Assembly: GCA_016715205.1 (NCBI GenBank) | Contig: JADKBC010000019.1 | Location: forward strand, 1-47,918 | Source of the DNA: Holophaga sp. | GTDB taxonomy: Bacteria > Acidobacteriota > Holophagae > Holophagales > Holophagaceae | Length of the DNA: 47,918 nt | Direction of reading: 5' to 3' | Shown: positions 12,879 to 20,944 of the stretch, one piece after another | Layout: every line of letters begins with the position of its first letter | Position numbering within the stretch: the first letter of the stretch is position 1 | Translations under genes and position numbers: made by a program | Notes under the pieces: generated by a model | What the model saw: only the letters and a program-made list of their open reading frames with translations | The model's database searches: none | What the model was told of the DNA's origin: nothing

Positions 12879-14245
12879 TGTCCGAACCCGTATTTCGCTC
12901 CTTTGTTTCCGAAGCCCTCGAACAGCGCCTCCAGGATGGCATCCAGCACGCCCTCAGCCTGGGCGCCGATGGGGCCGAAGCCTTCGTCACGGTGTCCCGG
13001 GGCCGCAAGGCCAAGGTTCAGAATGGCGCCCTGGAAGACCTCAGCACCAGCAAACGCGGTGGCCTGGGCGTGCGGGTGCTGAGGGATGGCCGCACGGGCA
13101 TCGCCACCTCCTCCAACCTTTCCCGAGATCATTTCGAGGAGTTGTTCCAGCAGGCCTGGGATCTTTCCGCCCTGGGAGACCAGGACCCCTGGTTATCTCA
13201 GGCGGAACCCTCCGGCCAGGACGATCTCCCCAGCCGCTACGATGCGCGCATTGAAACCCTGGACGCGGAACAGCGCATCGCCAAGGCCCAAACCCTGGAA
13301 GCCGAGGCCCGCAAGGCGTCATCCAAAGTCTCCGCCGTGCGCGAAGCGGCCTGGGCCGATGGCGCAGGCGCAACCCTGCTACTCACCCAGCGTGGCGTGC
13401 GCACCTTTGATCTGGGCAGTTCTTGTTCCGCCTCCATCGAACTGGCCGTGCAGGAGGGCGAGGATCGTCAAGCCGCCTGGCACTGGGATGTGGGCCGTCA
13501 CCCCGAGAGCCTGGATTTGGCTGCCATCGGTCGCGAAGCGGCCTTGAAAGGCGAACGGAAACTGAATCCCAAGGCCCTTCCCTCCGGCAAATATCCCGTC
13601 ATGCTCCACCCCGAAGTGGCCGTGGATCTGCTCGGGTTGGTGGCGGGCATGCTGTCGGCGGAAGCCGTTCTGAAACAGCGCAGCCTGTTCACGGGCAAAC
13701 TGGGGGAACGCATCGCGTCGCCCCTGCTGACCCTCATTGACGATGGTCGCCTGCCGACTGGGCTTGGTTCCGAGCCCTGGGATGGGGAAGGCCTGCCCAC
13801 GCGCCGCAATGTGCTGCTGGAACAGGGTGTTCTGAAAACCTACCTGCACACCCTCAAAACCGCCGCCGAAATGGGCTGCCAGCCCACGGCCAGCGCGGGT
13901 CGTGGCACCGGCAGCAATCCCGGTGTGACCACCTTCAATCTGTTTCCCGAAGCGGGCAACCAGAGCCCTGAGGCGCTGTACCGCTTGGCCGAAGGGGGTG
14001 TGCTCATCACCGAAATCATGGGCCTGCACACGGTCAATCCGGTGTCCGGCGATCTGAGCGTGGGCGCCTCGGGGCTGCGCATCCGCGATGGCGTCCCCTG
14101 TGAGGCCGTGGACCGCCTGACCTTTGCGGGCAACCTGCGCGATTTTCTCACGCGCATCGTGGCCTTGGGCAACGACCTGCACTGGTATGGAAGCCAGGCC
14201 GGGCTCACGATCCTGCTGGAAGAAATGGCTCTCGGCGGCGCCTGA
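12878..14245 (+). CDS. pmbA: TldE/PmbA metalloprotease partner subunit
   Basis: A 455-residue homologue of PmbA/TldE, which lacks the HExxxH motif and forms a heterodimer with TldD. Seen are the N-terminal segment GADGAEAFVTVSRGRKAKVQNG, the central PVMLHPEVAVDLLG, and the C-terminal GGVLITEIMGLHTVNPVSGDLSVGASG and NDLHWYGSQ, all typical. The ATG overlaps the stop of the macro-domain gene. With tldD two genes upstream, both halves of the protease are in one operon. No RiPP precursor or maturation enzyme is visible nearby, so a general proteolytic role is more likely than peptide-antibiotic processing. Confidence 0.93.
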   Translation: MSEPVFRSFVSEALEQRLQDGIQHALSLGADGAEAFVTVSRGRKAKVQNGALEDLSTSKRGGLGVRVLRDGRTGIATSSNLSRDHFEELFQQAWDLSALGDQDPWLSQAEPSGQDDLPSRYDARIETLDAEQRIAKAQTLEAEARKASSKVSAVREAAWADGAGATLLLTQRGVRTFDLGSSCSASIELAVQEGEDRQAAWHWDVGRHPESLDLAAIGREAALKGERKLNPKALPSGKYPVMLHPEVAVDLLGLVAGMLSAEAVLKQRSLFTGKLGERIASPLLTLIDDGRLPTGLGSEPWDGEGLPTRRNVLLEQGVLKTYLHTLKTAAEMGCQPTASAGRGTGSNPGVTTFNLFPEAGNQSPEALYRLAEGGVLITEIMGLHTVNPVSGDLSVGASGLRIRDGVPCEAVDRLTFAGNLRDFLTRIVALGNDLHWYGSQAGLTILLEEMALGGA

Positions 14246-14258
14246 TCCAACTGCCACC

Positions 14259-14320
14259 ACCTTTTTTTCTGCTGTGAACTCGGCGCCCTCTGCGGTAAGA
14301 GTTCTGTTGGTGAATTTTTC
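14259..14320. repeat. Degenerate half-copy of the CCTCTGCGGTT intergenic repeat
   Basis: The pmbA-pgm spacer contains TTTTTTTCTGCTGTGAACTC, then GGCGCCCTCTGCGGTAAGAG, resembling the right arm (CGCCCTCTGC...GCGGTTCA) of the elements at 27203, 42993 and 44652. No left arm is present. Confidence 0.45.
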
Positions 14321-14344
14321 AGATTTTGAATTGTTGAGGTCCCC

Positions 14345-16054
14345 ATGTCCCTTGCTGCTGCCCGCGAATACCTTGCCTTCCCCCATCTCGAAGCCGATCT
14401 TCGGGCCGAACTTGAACCCCTGGTGCGCGCCGCCGAAGCGGGTGACGCCCAGGCCATCGCTGAAATCCAGGATCGTTTTTTCGAGCCCCTGGCCTTTGGT
14501 ACTGGCGGGCTGCGCGGCATCATGGCGGCGGGGCTGCGGCGCATGAACAAGCCCAATATCCGCCGGGCCACCCTGGCCCTGGCCCAGGTGGCCAAGCAGC
14601 GCGCCCCCCACGGCAAGACGGCCCTGGTGGGCTTCGACACGCGCCTCCAATCCGATGTGTTTGGCCGCGAAGCGGCGCGCGTATTGGCCGATGCGGGCTA
14701 CACCGTGTACCTCGGCGACCGCCCGCTGCCCACGCCCTTTCTCTGCTTTGCCATGCGTAAGCTCGGCACCGCCTGCGGCGTGATCGTCACCGCCAGTCAC
14801 AATCCCAAGATCTACAACGGTTACAAGGCCTACGACGACCAGGGCGGCCAGGTGGTCACACCCTGGGATGCGGAGGTGGAAGCCACCATGGGCGCCCTGC
14901 CCCTGGTGCCGGTGCCGCCCAGCGTTGCCGCAGATGCCCGCATCCTTCCCATTCCCAAGGAAATCGAGGAAGCCTTCTACGAGATGAGCCTTGGCTTTTT
15001 GGCCCATCCCAAGGTCTTCACCCCGGCCAAGATCCTGTTCACGCCCTTCCATGGCACGGGCATCGCCTTTGTGCCTGAGCTCTTCAAACGGGCCGGTTTG
15101 CCCCTGGAAATCTGTGAGCGGCAGGCCGTGCCAGACGGCACCTTTCCCACGGCGCCCCGCCCCAACCCCGAGGAAATGGCGGCCTTCAAAGTGCCCCTCG
15201 AAGATGCCGAACGCCTGGGCGTGGATGCCATCCTGGCCAACGACCCCGATGCGGATCGCCTGGGCATCGTGCTCAAGCACAAGGGCGAATGGATCCAGAT
15301 GACCGGCAACGATACCGCCGCCTTGACCCTGGATTACTTGGCCACCCAGCACCACACCAAGGGCACCGTTGTAACCACCGTAGTCACTTCTGATTTCCTG
15401 GCCGAAACGGGCAAGCTGCATGGCATGGAAACGGTGTGGACCCTCACCGGATTCAAGAACATCGCCGTGTGCATGCACCGCCTGGTGACCCTGGGTGAAA
15501 CCTACGCCTTCGGCGCGGAAGAAAGCATCGGCATGTGCCCCAGCGGTGATCTGCGCGACAAGGATGGCGTGACGGCCGCCCTGATCGTGGCCGAAATGGT
15601 AGGCCACTACAAAGCCCTTGGACAGAACCTGATGGAAGCGGTGGAGGCCCTCCAGCTCAAGACGGGTGTTTTCCATAACCGCCTCGTGAACCTGGAGGAT
15701 CCGAAACCCGGTGGCGCCCAGCGTTTTGCCGAAGCCATGACGCGCATCCGTCAGGCCGGCCTGCGCGAATTCGCAGGCGAGCAGGTGGTCAGTTGGGAGG
15801 ATTTTTCCACCGGGACCTGGAGCGACATCCATGGCAAGCAGGAGCCCATTCTGGATCGCCCCGATCGCCGCGATGTGGCCCTGCCCATCGAAAAAAGCAA
15901 TGTGCTCAAATTCCGTTTTGCCAGTGGCGCCTTTGCGGCCTTCCGGCCCAGCGGCACCGAGCCCAAGCTCAAGGTCTACCTGCAGAGTCGCAGCACACCG
16001 GAATTGCTGGATCGCATGGAAGCCGAAGCACGAAAGCTGCTCGGCCTGGGATAA
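14345..16054 (+). CDS. Phosphohexomutase (phosphoglucomutase/phosphomannomutase family)
   Basis: A 569-residue alpha-D-phosphohexomutase, the long form that usually acts on glucose-1-phosphate/glucose-6-phosphate. Seen in order: FGTGGLRGIMAAG (N-terminal phosphate contact), the phospho-serine loop TASHNPKIYNGYK (Ser about 151), the metal loop NDPDADRLG, the sugar-specificity loop GAEESIG, and the phosphate-binding RPSGTEPKLK near the C-terminus. It follows pmbA by about 100 bp and has no obvious partner, so it may have its own promoter. Exact substrate choice (glucose, mannose or deoxyribose phosphate) cannot be settled here. Confidence 0.92.
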   Translation: MSLAAAREYLAFPHLEADLRAELEPLVRAAEAGDAQAIAEIQDRFFEPLAFGTGGLRGIMAAGLRRMNKPNIRRATLALAQVAKQRAPHGKTALVGFDTRLQSDVFGREAARVLADAGYTVYLGDRPLPTPFLCFAMRKLGTACGVIVTASHNPKIYNGYKAYDDQGGQVVTPWDAEVEATMGALPLVPVPPSVAADARILPIPKEIEEAFYEMSLGFLAHPKVFTPAKILFTPFHGTGIAFVPELFKRAGLPLEICERQAVPDGTFPTAPRPNPEEMAAFKVPLEDAERLGVDAILANDPDADRLGIVLKHKGEWIQMTGNDTAALTLDYLATQHHTKGTVVTTVVTSDFLAETGKLHGMETVWTLTGFKNIAVCMHRLVTLGETYAFGAEESIGMCPSGDLRDKDGVTAALIVAEMVGHYKALGQNLMEAVEALQLKTGVFHNRLVNLEDPKPGGAQRFAEAMTRIRQAGLREFAGEQVVSWEDFSTGTWSDIHGKQEPILDRPDRRDVALPIEKSNVLKFRFASGAFAAFRPSGTEPKLKVYLQSRSTPELLDRMEAEARKLLGLG

Positions 16055-16060
16055 GCGTTA

Positions 16061-16615
16061 CTAGGACATCAATTTGGGAAAGCCACGCGGGGCTGTTGAG
16101 GTGGACTGGTCGATGGCCTTGGATTCGTCCTCATTCAGTTTCCGGGTGGCTTCCGCCGGGGGGAACATTTCCGGGGCTTCCTCCTGCAGGAACCGCTTGG
16201 TGCGGGCCATGAGGGCGTCGATTTCCTGAAGGAAGCGCACCCGCTCCAGCTTCAGGTTGCGCATGATGGATTCCATTTCGGCGGCCCGGTGGTGGGCATC
16301 CCGCACGATTTCGTCGGCCTTGAATTCGGCTTCCTTGATGAGCAGGGCCTTCTCCCGATTGGCCGCATCCAGCAGGTCTTCCTTGGTCCGTTGGGCGTGC
16401 AGCAGGGTTTCACGAAAGATGCGGTCCTGGTCCTGGTACTGCTGAAGGCGTTCCCGCAGATCAAGCACCTCGTCCCGGAACTTGCCATTTTCGTGCATCA
16501 CCTCTTCCCACTCGGCGGCCACCTCGTGGAGAAAGGCCCTGACCTCATTTTCATCCAGGCCCCGGAAGCCCTTTTCAAACTCCCGGCGCTGAATATCCAA
16601 GGGTGTGAATTTCAT
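16061..16615 (-). CDS. divIVA: DivIVA-domain coiled-coil protein
   Basis: A 184-residue protein opening with MKFTPLDIQRREFEKGFRGLDENEVRAFL, the conserved DivIVA lipid-binding N-terminus, followed by a long charged coiled coil (about 30-145) and a loose acidic tail. DivIVA proteins sit at curved membranes and organise division or polar growth. AGGTGATTC precedes the ATG, and it begins 8 bp after yggT ends. The yggT-divIVA order matches the common yggT/divIVA pairing in division clusters, though no other dcw genes are in the window. Its end is 6 bp from the stop of the convergent phosphohexomutase gene. Confidence 0.88.
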   Translation of the reverse strand: MKFTPLDIQRREFEKGFRGLDENEVRAFLHEVAAEWEEVMHENGKFRDEVLDLRERLQQYQDQDRIFRETLLHAQRTKEDLLDAANREKALLIKEAEFKADEIVRDAHHRAAEMESIMRNLKLERVRFLQEIDALMARTKRFLQEEAPEMFPPAEATRKLNEDESKAIDQSTSTAPRGFPKLMS

Positions 16616-16623
16616 GAATCACC

Positions 16624-16875
16624 TCAGAAAGCCGGACTATGGAGGATCAAGGAGCGCAGCAGCCCCAGCAGGACAAGGGCCACCAGGGGGCTGAAATCGA
16701 TCCCACCCATCGACGGCAGGAGCACCTGGATGGGATGCAGAATCGGCCCCACAATGCTCTGCACCAGCTTCACCAGCGGGTTTCTGGGGTCAGGCTGGAA
16801 CCAAGACAACAACGAAGAGACCAGCACCAGCATCATGATGGCCCGGATGAGAAAATCGACAAATAGGATGAACAT
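16624..16875 (-). CDS. yggT: YggT family membrane protein
   Basis: An 83-residue protein with two hydrophobic segments (FILFVDFLIRAIMMLVLVSSLLSWF and the FSPLVALVLLGLLRSLIL end) around the family motif NPLVKLVQSIVGPILHPIQ. I placed the start at 16875 because AAGGA lies four to five bases ahead; a longer upstream frame exists but has a charged, unlike-YggT extension. Members are linked to osmotic stress and chromosome/division functions, but the mechanism is unsettled. It is co-directional with divIVA and divergent from bshA, whose start is only about 70 bp away. Confidence 0.85.
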   Translation of the reverse strand: MFILFVDFLIRAIMMLVLVSSLLSWFQPDPRNPLVKLVQSIVGPILHPIQVLLPSMGGIDFSPLVALVLLGLLRSLILHSPAF

Positions 16876-16945
16876 GGAATCCTTGTCCGTGGCTGTGCAC
16901 AGCTCATCATAGACTTGATCGCCCCGGCCTGTCTTGGAGCCCCTC

Positions 16946-18091
16946 ATGCGCATCGGCATTTCCTGCTATTCCACCTTTGGCGGCTCAGGCGTCGTGGCCA
17001 CGGAAGTGGGCAAGGCCCTGGCGGCGCGGGGCCACGAAGTCCACCTACTCAGCCCCTCCGTTCCGCCCCGTTTGCTGGGTTTTGAAAACCGGGTGTGGTT
17101 CCACGAAGTGACTGCCAGCCCCTACCCGCTGTTTGAAGCGGCCCCCTTTTCTATTGCCCTTGCCTCCAAGATGGCCGACGTGGCCGAGCATCATGGCCTG
17201 GACATCATGCATGCCCACTACGCCATCCCCCACGCCAGCGCGGCACTCCTGGCGCGCATGGCCCTGGGCGGCAAGCTCAAGGTGGTTACCACCCTCCATG
17301 GTACGGATATCACTGTGGTGGGTGCCGACCCCAGCTACCTGCCCATGGTGAAGCTCGCCATCCGGGAAAGCGACGCCGTGACCGCTGTTTCCGCCTATCT
17401 GCGGGACGAAACCTACCGCACCTTCAAGGTGGATCGCCCCATTGAGGTGATCCACAATTTCATCGCGCCGCCGGAAACCATCACGCCCGATTGCCGTTCC
17501 TGGCTGGCCCCCTGTGAAGCCTCTGTGCTCACGCACATTTCCAACTTCCGCCCCGTAAAACGGGTGCTGGATGTCCTGAAAGTATTCGAAAAGGTGCGCA
17601 AAGAGCACCCCTGCCGCCTGGTTATGGTGGGAGACGGCCCCGACCGCGCGGAGGCCGAAGCTTACGCCCGCGACCATGGCTTTGAGGACGACGTCCGGTT
17701 CACGGGCAAGCAACTGGATATCGGCAGCGTACTGGCCTGCAGCGACGTGTTCCTGCTGCCCAGCGCCACGGAGAGTTTCGGCCTCGCCGCCCTGGAAGCC
17801 ATGGCCCATCGCGTGCCGGTCATCGCCAGTCGGGTGGGCGGGTTGCCGGAGGTGATCCGCCATGGGGTGGATGGTTTCCTGGAACCCCTGGGCGATGTGG
17901 ATGCCATGGCCGAGGATACCCTCACCCTGCTGCGCGATACGCGCATGCGCAAAGCCTTTGGCCTGGCTGCCCAGGAGCGCGCCCTTACTACTTTTGCGGA
18001 AGATCCCATCGTGGACCAGTACGAAGCCGCCTACGATGCCGCCATGACCCGCACCAAACACACCGTGGATTTTGGCGCCAATCCACGGTAG
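16946..18091 (+). CDS. bshA: N-acetyl-alpha-D-glucosaminyl L-malate synthase (bacillithiol glycosyltransferase)
   Basis: A 381-residue GT4 glycosyltransferase that joins UDP-GlcNAc and L-malate in the first step of bacillithiol synthesis. Seen are MRIGISCYSTFGGSGVVATEVG, HAHYAIPHASAA, TTLHGTDITVVG, the nucleotide-sugar region HISNFRPVKR, and the late E-x7-E type motif ATESFGLAALEAM, all in the BshA pattern. GGAG at 16936-16939 sits six bases ahead of the ATG at 16946; a TTG at 16934 is a weaker option. No bshB or bshC gene is in the window. A related GT4 with another acceptor is possible, but the N-terminal match to BshA is strong. Confidence 0.88.
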   Translation: MRIGISCYSTFGGSGVVATEVGKALAARGHEVHLLSPSVPPRLLGFENRVWFHEVTASPYPLFEAAPFSIALASKMADVAEHHGLDIMHAHYAIPHASAALLARMALGGKLKVVTTLHGTDITVVGADPSYLPMVKLAIRESDAVTAVSAYLRDETYRTFKVDRPIEVIHNFIAPPETITPDCRSWLAPCEASVLTHISNFRPVKRVLDVLKVFEKVRKEHPCRLVMVGDGPDRAEAEAYARDHGFEDDVRFTGKQLDIGSVLACSDVFLLPSATESFGLAALEAMAHRVPVIASRVGGLPEVIRHGVDGFLEPLGDVDAMAEDTLTLLRDTRMRKAFGLAAQERALTTFAEDPIVDQYEAAYDAAMTRTKHTVDFGANPR

Positions 18092-18104
18092 ACTAGCCCT
18101 TCAC

Positions 18105-18181
18105 GGCTGGGTAGCTCAGTTGGTTAGAGCGAAGGTCTCATAATCCTTAGGTCGGCGGTTCGAATCCGCCTCCAGCCACCA
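18105..18181 (+). tRNA. tRNA with CAU anticodon, probably tRNA-Met (elongator)
   Basis: A 77-nt cloverleaf with encoded 3' CCA. The acceptor stem GGCTGGG pairs with TCCAGCC (one G-U), the D arm is GCTCAGTTGGTTAGAGC, the anticodon loop is CTCATAA, and the T arm is GGCGGTTCGAATCCGCC. The last pair of the anticodon stem is T-T, so four of five pairs form. A CAU anticodon fits elongator Met or lysidine-modified Ile2; the general look favours Met. It follows bshA by 13 bp and precedes a terminator. Confidence 0.93.
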
Positions 18182-18196
18182 GTGATCGCAGCATTT

Positions 18197-18224
18197 AACG
18201 CCACCCTTGGGGGTGGCGTTTTTT
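18197..18224 (+). terminator. Rho-independent terminator after the tRNA gene
   Basis: Arms AACGCCACCC and GGGTGGCGTT around TTGG, followed by a T run, 15 bases after the tRNA CCA end. Confidence 0.88.
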
Positions 18225-18286
18225 GGTTGTACGCCACCCAACGACGAGAAAGGCACCAAGAGCCTCGAAATGCCGAAATGCCTTGC

Positions 18287-19132
18287 TCAGGTTTGCAGCC
18301 CAACCGTTTCAATCAGCTTGACGTCTTCAGGGGTGAGGCTGAGTTGCTCGGCTTGGAGATCTTCTTTCATGTGCTGGGGGTCGGTGGTTCCGGTCATGGG
18401 CAGCATCCCGATCTGCATCGCAAAGCGGAAAACAACCTGGGCGATCCCCGTTTCAAACCGCCGTGCGATGGACCGAACCGCTGGGTCCGCCAGCACTTCA
18501 GGATTGGCGGTCAAGAGCGAAAAGCCCTGGTAGATGATGCCTTCGGCTTGGCAAAGGCTCCGCACCTCTTTATCCCATCCACGGGAGGCATAACAGCGGT
18601 TCTGCACCACCATCGGCTTCACGATTGCCTTTGCGCAAAGCTGGCGGAGTTGTTCAACCGTGACATTGCTGATGCCAATCATCCGGGTCCTGCCTGCTTG
18701 GTATAGCCCTTCGAGGGTGCCCCACACGGCCCAGTCCGAATCACCCAGGCCCAGCCGTTGATAGGGGCCATGCAGAACGTAGGAATCCAGGTAGTGCGTG
18801 TGCAAGTGGGCCAGGGAGCTCTCGAAGGACTGCATGACTTGGGTCGGCAGTGGCGCCGAGGGATCGTAGGGGGTTCGATGATCCTGACCGTTGGTTGACG
18901 TGAATTTGGTCTGAAGAAAAAGTTGATCCCGCCCCACCCCTTGCTGGGCCAAGGCCAGTAGCGCCTCGCCCACAAGGGCTTCCTGATAGTGGATCAACTG
19001 GTTGGCCGTATCGATGGCCCTAAAGCCCTCGGCCACAGCTCGCTGCGCAAGCTGGGCCGTGGCATTTTTCTTCCAGGCCGTACCGTACATGAAGGAAGGG
19101 ACAGGCACGTTGTTGTAAGTGATCAATGACAT
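18287..19132 (-). CDS. Aldo/keto reductase
   Basis: A 281-residue NADPH-dependent oxidoreductase of the aldo/keto reductase fold. The catalytic Asp is in FRAIDTANQ, the Lys in FLQTKFT and the His in SYVLHGPYQR. The catalytic Tyr is not at the usual place (Asp+5 is Leu); the nearest Tyr is in LIHYQEALVGEAL, as in a fungal-like subfamily with a HYxE motif. The late segments GISNVTVEQL and GMLPMTGTTDPQHMKEDLQ are the cofactor-binding stretches. It stands alone between the tRNA terminator and a non-coding region. The substrate is unknown. Confidence 0.85.
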   Translation of the reverse strand: MSLITYNNVPVPSFMYGTAWKKNATAQLAQRAVAEGFRAIDTANQLIHYQEALVGEALLALAQQGVGRDQLFLQTKFTSTNGQDHRTPYDPSAPLPTQVMQSFESSLAHLHTHYLDSYVLHGPYQRLGLGDSDWAVWGTLEGLYQAGRTRMIGISNVTVEQLRQLCAKAIVKPMVVQNRCYASRGWDKEVRSLCQAEGIIYQGFSLLTANPEVLADPAVRSIARRFETGIAQVVFRFAMQIGMLPMTGTTDPQHMKEDLQAEQLSLTPEDVKLIETVGLQT

Positions 19133-19562
19133 GGCGGCATCCCTATCAACATTGAGCGTTTTGACCCTTCATTGTACTGATCAACCGGTGCAAGGCGTGA
19201 CGGTGCCCGGATGGCCATAGGGTGGAGGCCTTTCAGCCGCGAAATTCTGCCTGCGTGAACGGCCTCCTCAGCTGAATGACTGCCGACTTCTGGGAACTGG
19301 CTGTGGGTTGACTGTTTTACATAGAGGTGGCGAACCAGCGCACCATCTCGTAATGCGATTGTTCGTTGGACTCACGAGCTGAATAGCAGTGCGGCTCGAA
19401 GGTCAGCATGCCCACACCATCAAAAGGGAGCGCGCGAGGGACTGGCCCATGTTTGTTCGCGCTACCGTTGCCATTCCTGGTGCCAGGCAGGGGCAATCCC
19501 TGAGTCTTTTTGCTCAGTTCAGCCCATTGACGGGAAGCACAGGCAATCTACCTGGCGTGAGC
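19133..19562. other. 430-bp spacer with an uncertain minus-strand coding remnant
   Basis: No complete gene seen. On the minus strand an open frame of about 75 codons runs from near 19545 to a TAA at 19319-19317 and ends ARESNEQSHYEMVRWFATSM. It has no clear start codon or ribosome site at its upstream edge (a TAG precedes it). It reads more like protein than noise but I do not recognise it. The rest of the spacer should hold the promoter of the aldo/keto reductase gene; no clear -35/-10 pair was found. Confidence 0.35.
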
Positions 19563-20276
19563 CTAGCTCGCCGCCCGGGCCTGCCAGGCGATCCAAAGAA
19601 CCCAAACTGCGCAGCCGGTGAGAAGCAGCCCCATGGTCTTGGGAAGCCAACGCCCCAGAACTTTCGAGAAATGACTTTCCGCATACTTGCTGGCCCAGCC
19701 TGAGGAGGCCCCAGCCAGGAAGAGCAGCAGCACATGACCCAGGGCATACACGAAGAGCAGCACACCGCCCCACAGGATCTTCTTCTGCAGGGCCACAATG
19801 GTGAGTACTGCCGCCAGAGCGGGCGTGGCGCAGGGTGCGGAAAGGGTGCCTGTAAGCCCCCCCAGGGCAAACGCCCCAAGGAGCCCGGCCCCCTGAAAGC
19901 GCTTCATGTGTTCAGAGGATGGCGTTGGCAACGAATAGAGGCCCAGCAGGTGGAGGCCCACGGTCAATAGGATGAACCCCAGGATGGCCTTCCAACCCCA
20001 GCCGATATCGCCCATCAAAGAGCCCGTCAGGGCCGCGATGAGGCCCAATATCGTGAAGGCGGCCGCAAGGCCCAGAACAAAGACACCGGAGAGCACCATG
20101 GGATGGTGTCGCCCTTCCTCCGTGCCTCCCGTGAAGCCCACCACCAGCGGCGCTGCCACCAGCACGCAGGGGTTGGCCGAGGTCAGGATACCTCCCAGAA
20201 ACACGAGACCAAGCTGCTGATAGGCCGGCGCATTGGCCATCGTTTCGGCCAAGCGCTCGACCAAACCCGTGATCAT
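19563..20276 (-). CDS. ccdA: CcdA/DsbD-type thiol-disulfide transporter
   Basis: A 237-residue protein with six hydrophobic segments, typical of CcdA, which passes reducing equivalents from cytoplasmic thioredoxin across the membrane. The two redox cysteines sit in the expected places: LTSANPCVLVAAP near the first helix and LSAPCATPALAA near the fourth. Its ATG overlaps the stop of the periplasmic thioredoxin gene (ATGA), a strong sign of coupled translation and a shared pathway: CcdA would keep that thioredoxin reduced. It is last in the minus-strand set that begins with arsR at 22415. Confidence 0.88.
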   Translation of the reverse strand: MITGLVERLAETMANAPAYQQLGLVFLGGILTSANPCVLVAAPLVVGFTGGTEEGRHHPMVLSGVFVLGLAAAFTILGLIAALTGSLMGDIGWGWKAILGFILLTVGLHLLGLYSLPTPSSEHMKRFQGAGLLGAFALGGLTGTLSAPCATPALAAVLTIVALQKKILWGGVLLFVYALGHVLLLFLAGASSGWASKYAESHFSKVLGRWLPKTMGLLLTGCAVWVLWIAWQARAAS

Positions 20277-20659
20277 TTCAGCCCGGCCTTGGCCAGCGCT
20301 GCCAGGAAATCACCCTTCTCCCAGAACCCAATGTGCCGGGTCACTTCCTTGCCGCTGGGATCAAAGACCACCTGGGTCGGCATGGCCATCACCTTGTATT
20401 CGCGGGAGGCCTTGGGGTGTTCGGTGACATAGAAATTGCGGACCTGGGCGCGGGCCCCGAAGTGCTGCTGCAACTCCGCGAGAATGGGCTGCATCTTCTT
20501 GCAGGGAATGCAGGTGGGGCCGCCGAATTCGATGACCGTCCATTTTCCTGATTTCAAAATCTGAGTAAGCCCAGCCGGATCTAAAGCAGGCACCGCGTTC
20601 TGGGCGGAAAGCCCTGCAGAGGCGATCAGGATGAGGGCGCTAAGGCACGGAATGGACAT
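20273..20659 (-). CDS. Exported thioredoxin-fold protein
   Basis: A 128-residue protein with a signal peptide (MSIPCLSALILIASAGLSAQ) and a thioredoxin fold: WTVIEFGGPTCIPCKKMQPIL carries the CIPC active site, and VMAMPTQVVFDPSGKEV has the cis-Pro loop. It should act in the periplasm. The overlap with ccdA makes it the likely recipient of electrons from CcdA. Its target is unknown; cytochrome c maturation is possible, but the gene is embedded with an ArsR-controlled permease, so a role in metalloid handling is also plausible. Confidence 0.88.
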   Translation of the reverse strand: MSIPCLSALILIASAGLSAQNAVPALDPAGLTQILKSGKWTVIEFGGPTCIPCKKMQPILAELQQHFGARAQVRNFYVTEHPKASREYKVMAMPTQVVFDPSGKEVTRHIGFWEKGDFLAALAKAGLK

Positions 20660-20701
20660 GGGTTCTCCAAAGGGAGGGTCACGTGGACCAAGACGACTGA
20701 A

Positions 20702-20935
20702 TCAGCCCTTCAACAGGGCTGCGATTTCGTCCGAACTGATCACTTTGCCTTGGGATTTGAGCTGGCCGTCGATGGCCAAGGCGGGGGTGCTGAGGATGCC
20801 TCGGATCGCCATGGTGGCGTAGTCGGAGATCTTCACCACCTGGTGATCGCCACCGGATTGTTCCGCGGCATGGCGGGCATGCTTCTCCAGGGTCTGACAC
20901 TTGGCGCAGCCGGGGCCGAAAACTTCGATGAGCAT
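20702..20935 (-). CDS. Small thioredoxin-like redox-active disulfide protein
   Basis: A 77-residue cytoplasmic mini-thioredoxin: MLIEVFGPGCAKCQTLEKH has the CAKC active site, and ILSTPALAIDGQLKSQGKV the cis-Pro region. It matches the 'redox-active disulfide protein 2' family, often found beside permeases of the YraQ/ArsP type, as here. It starts 9 bp after the permease gene ends and lies 42 bp ahead of the exported thioredoxin gene. Confidence 0.88.
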   Translation of the reverse strand: MLIEVFGPGCAKCQTLEKHARHAAEQSGGDHQVVKISDYATMAIRGILSTPALAIDGQLKSQGKVISSDEIAALLKG

Positions 20936-20944
20936 GGAAACTCC

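Noticed and set aside
10264..14245. RiPP biosynthetic cluster around TldD/TldE
   Set aside because: No precursor peptide, cyclodehydratase, dehydrogenase or exporter gene is present; the TldD/E pair alone is common in bacteria.
13379..15832. 817-codon open frame on the minus strand opposite pmbA and the phosphohexomutase
   Set aside because: It is the antisense shadow of two well-conserved GC-rich genes; its protein is low-complexity (His/Gly/Ala-rich) and has no recognisable domain.
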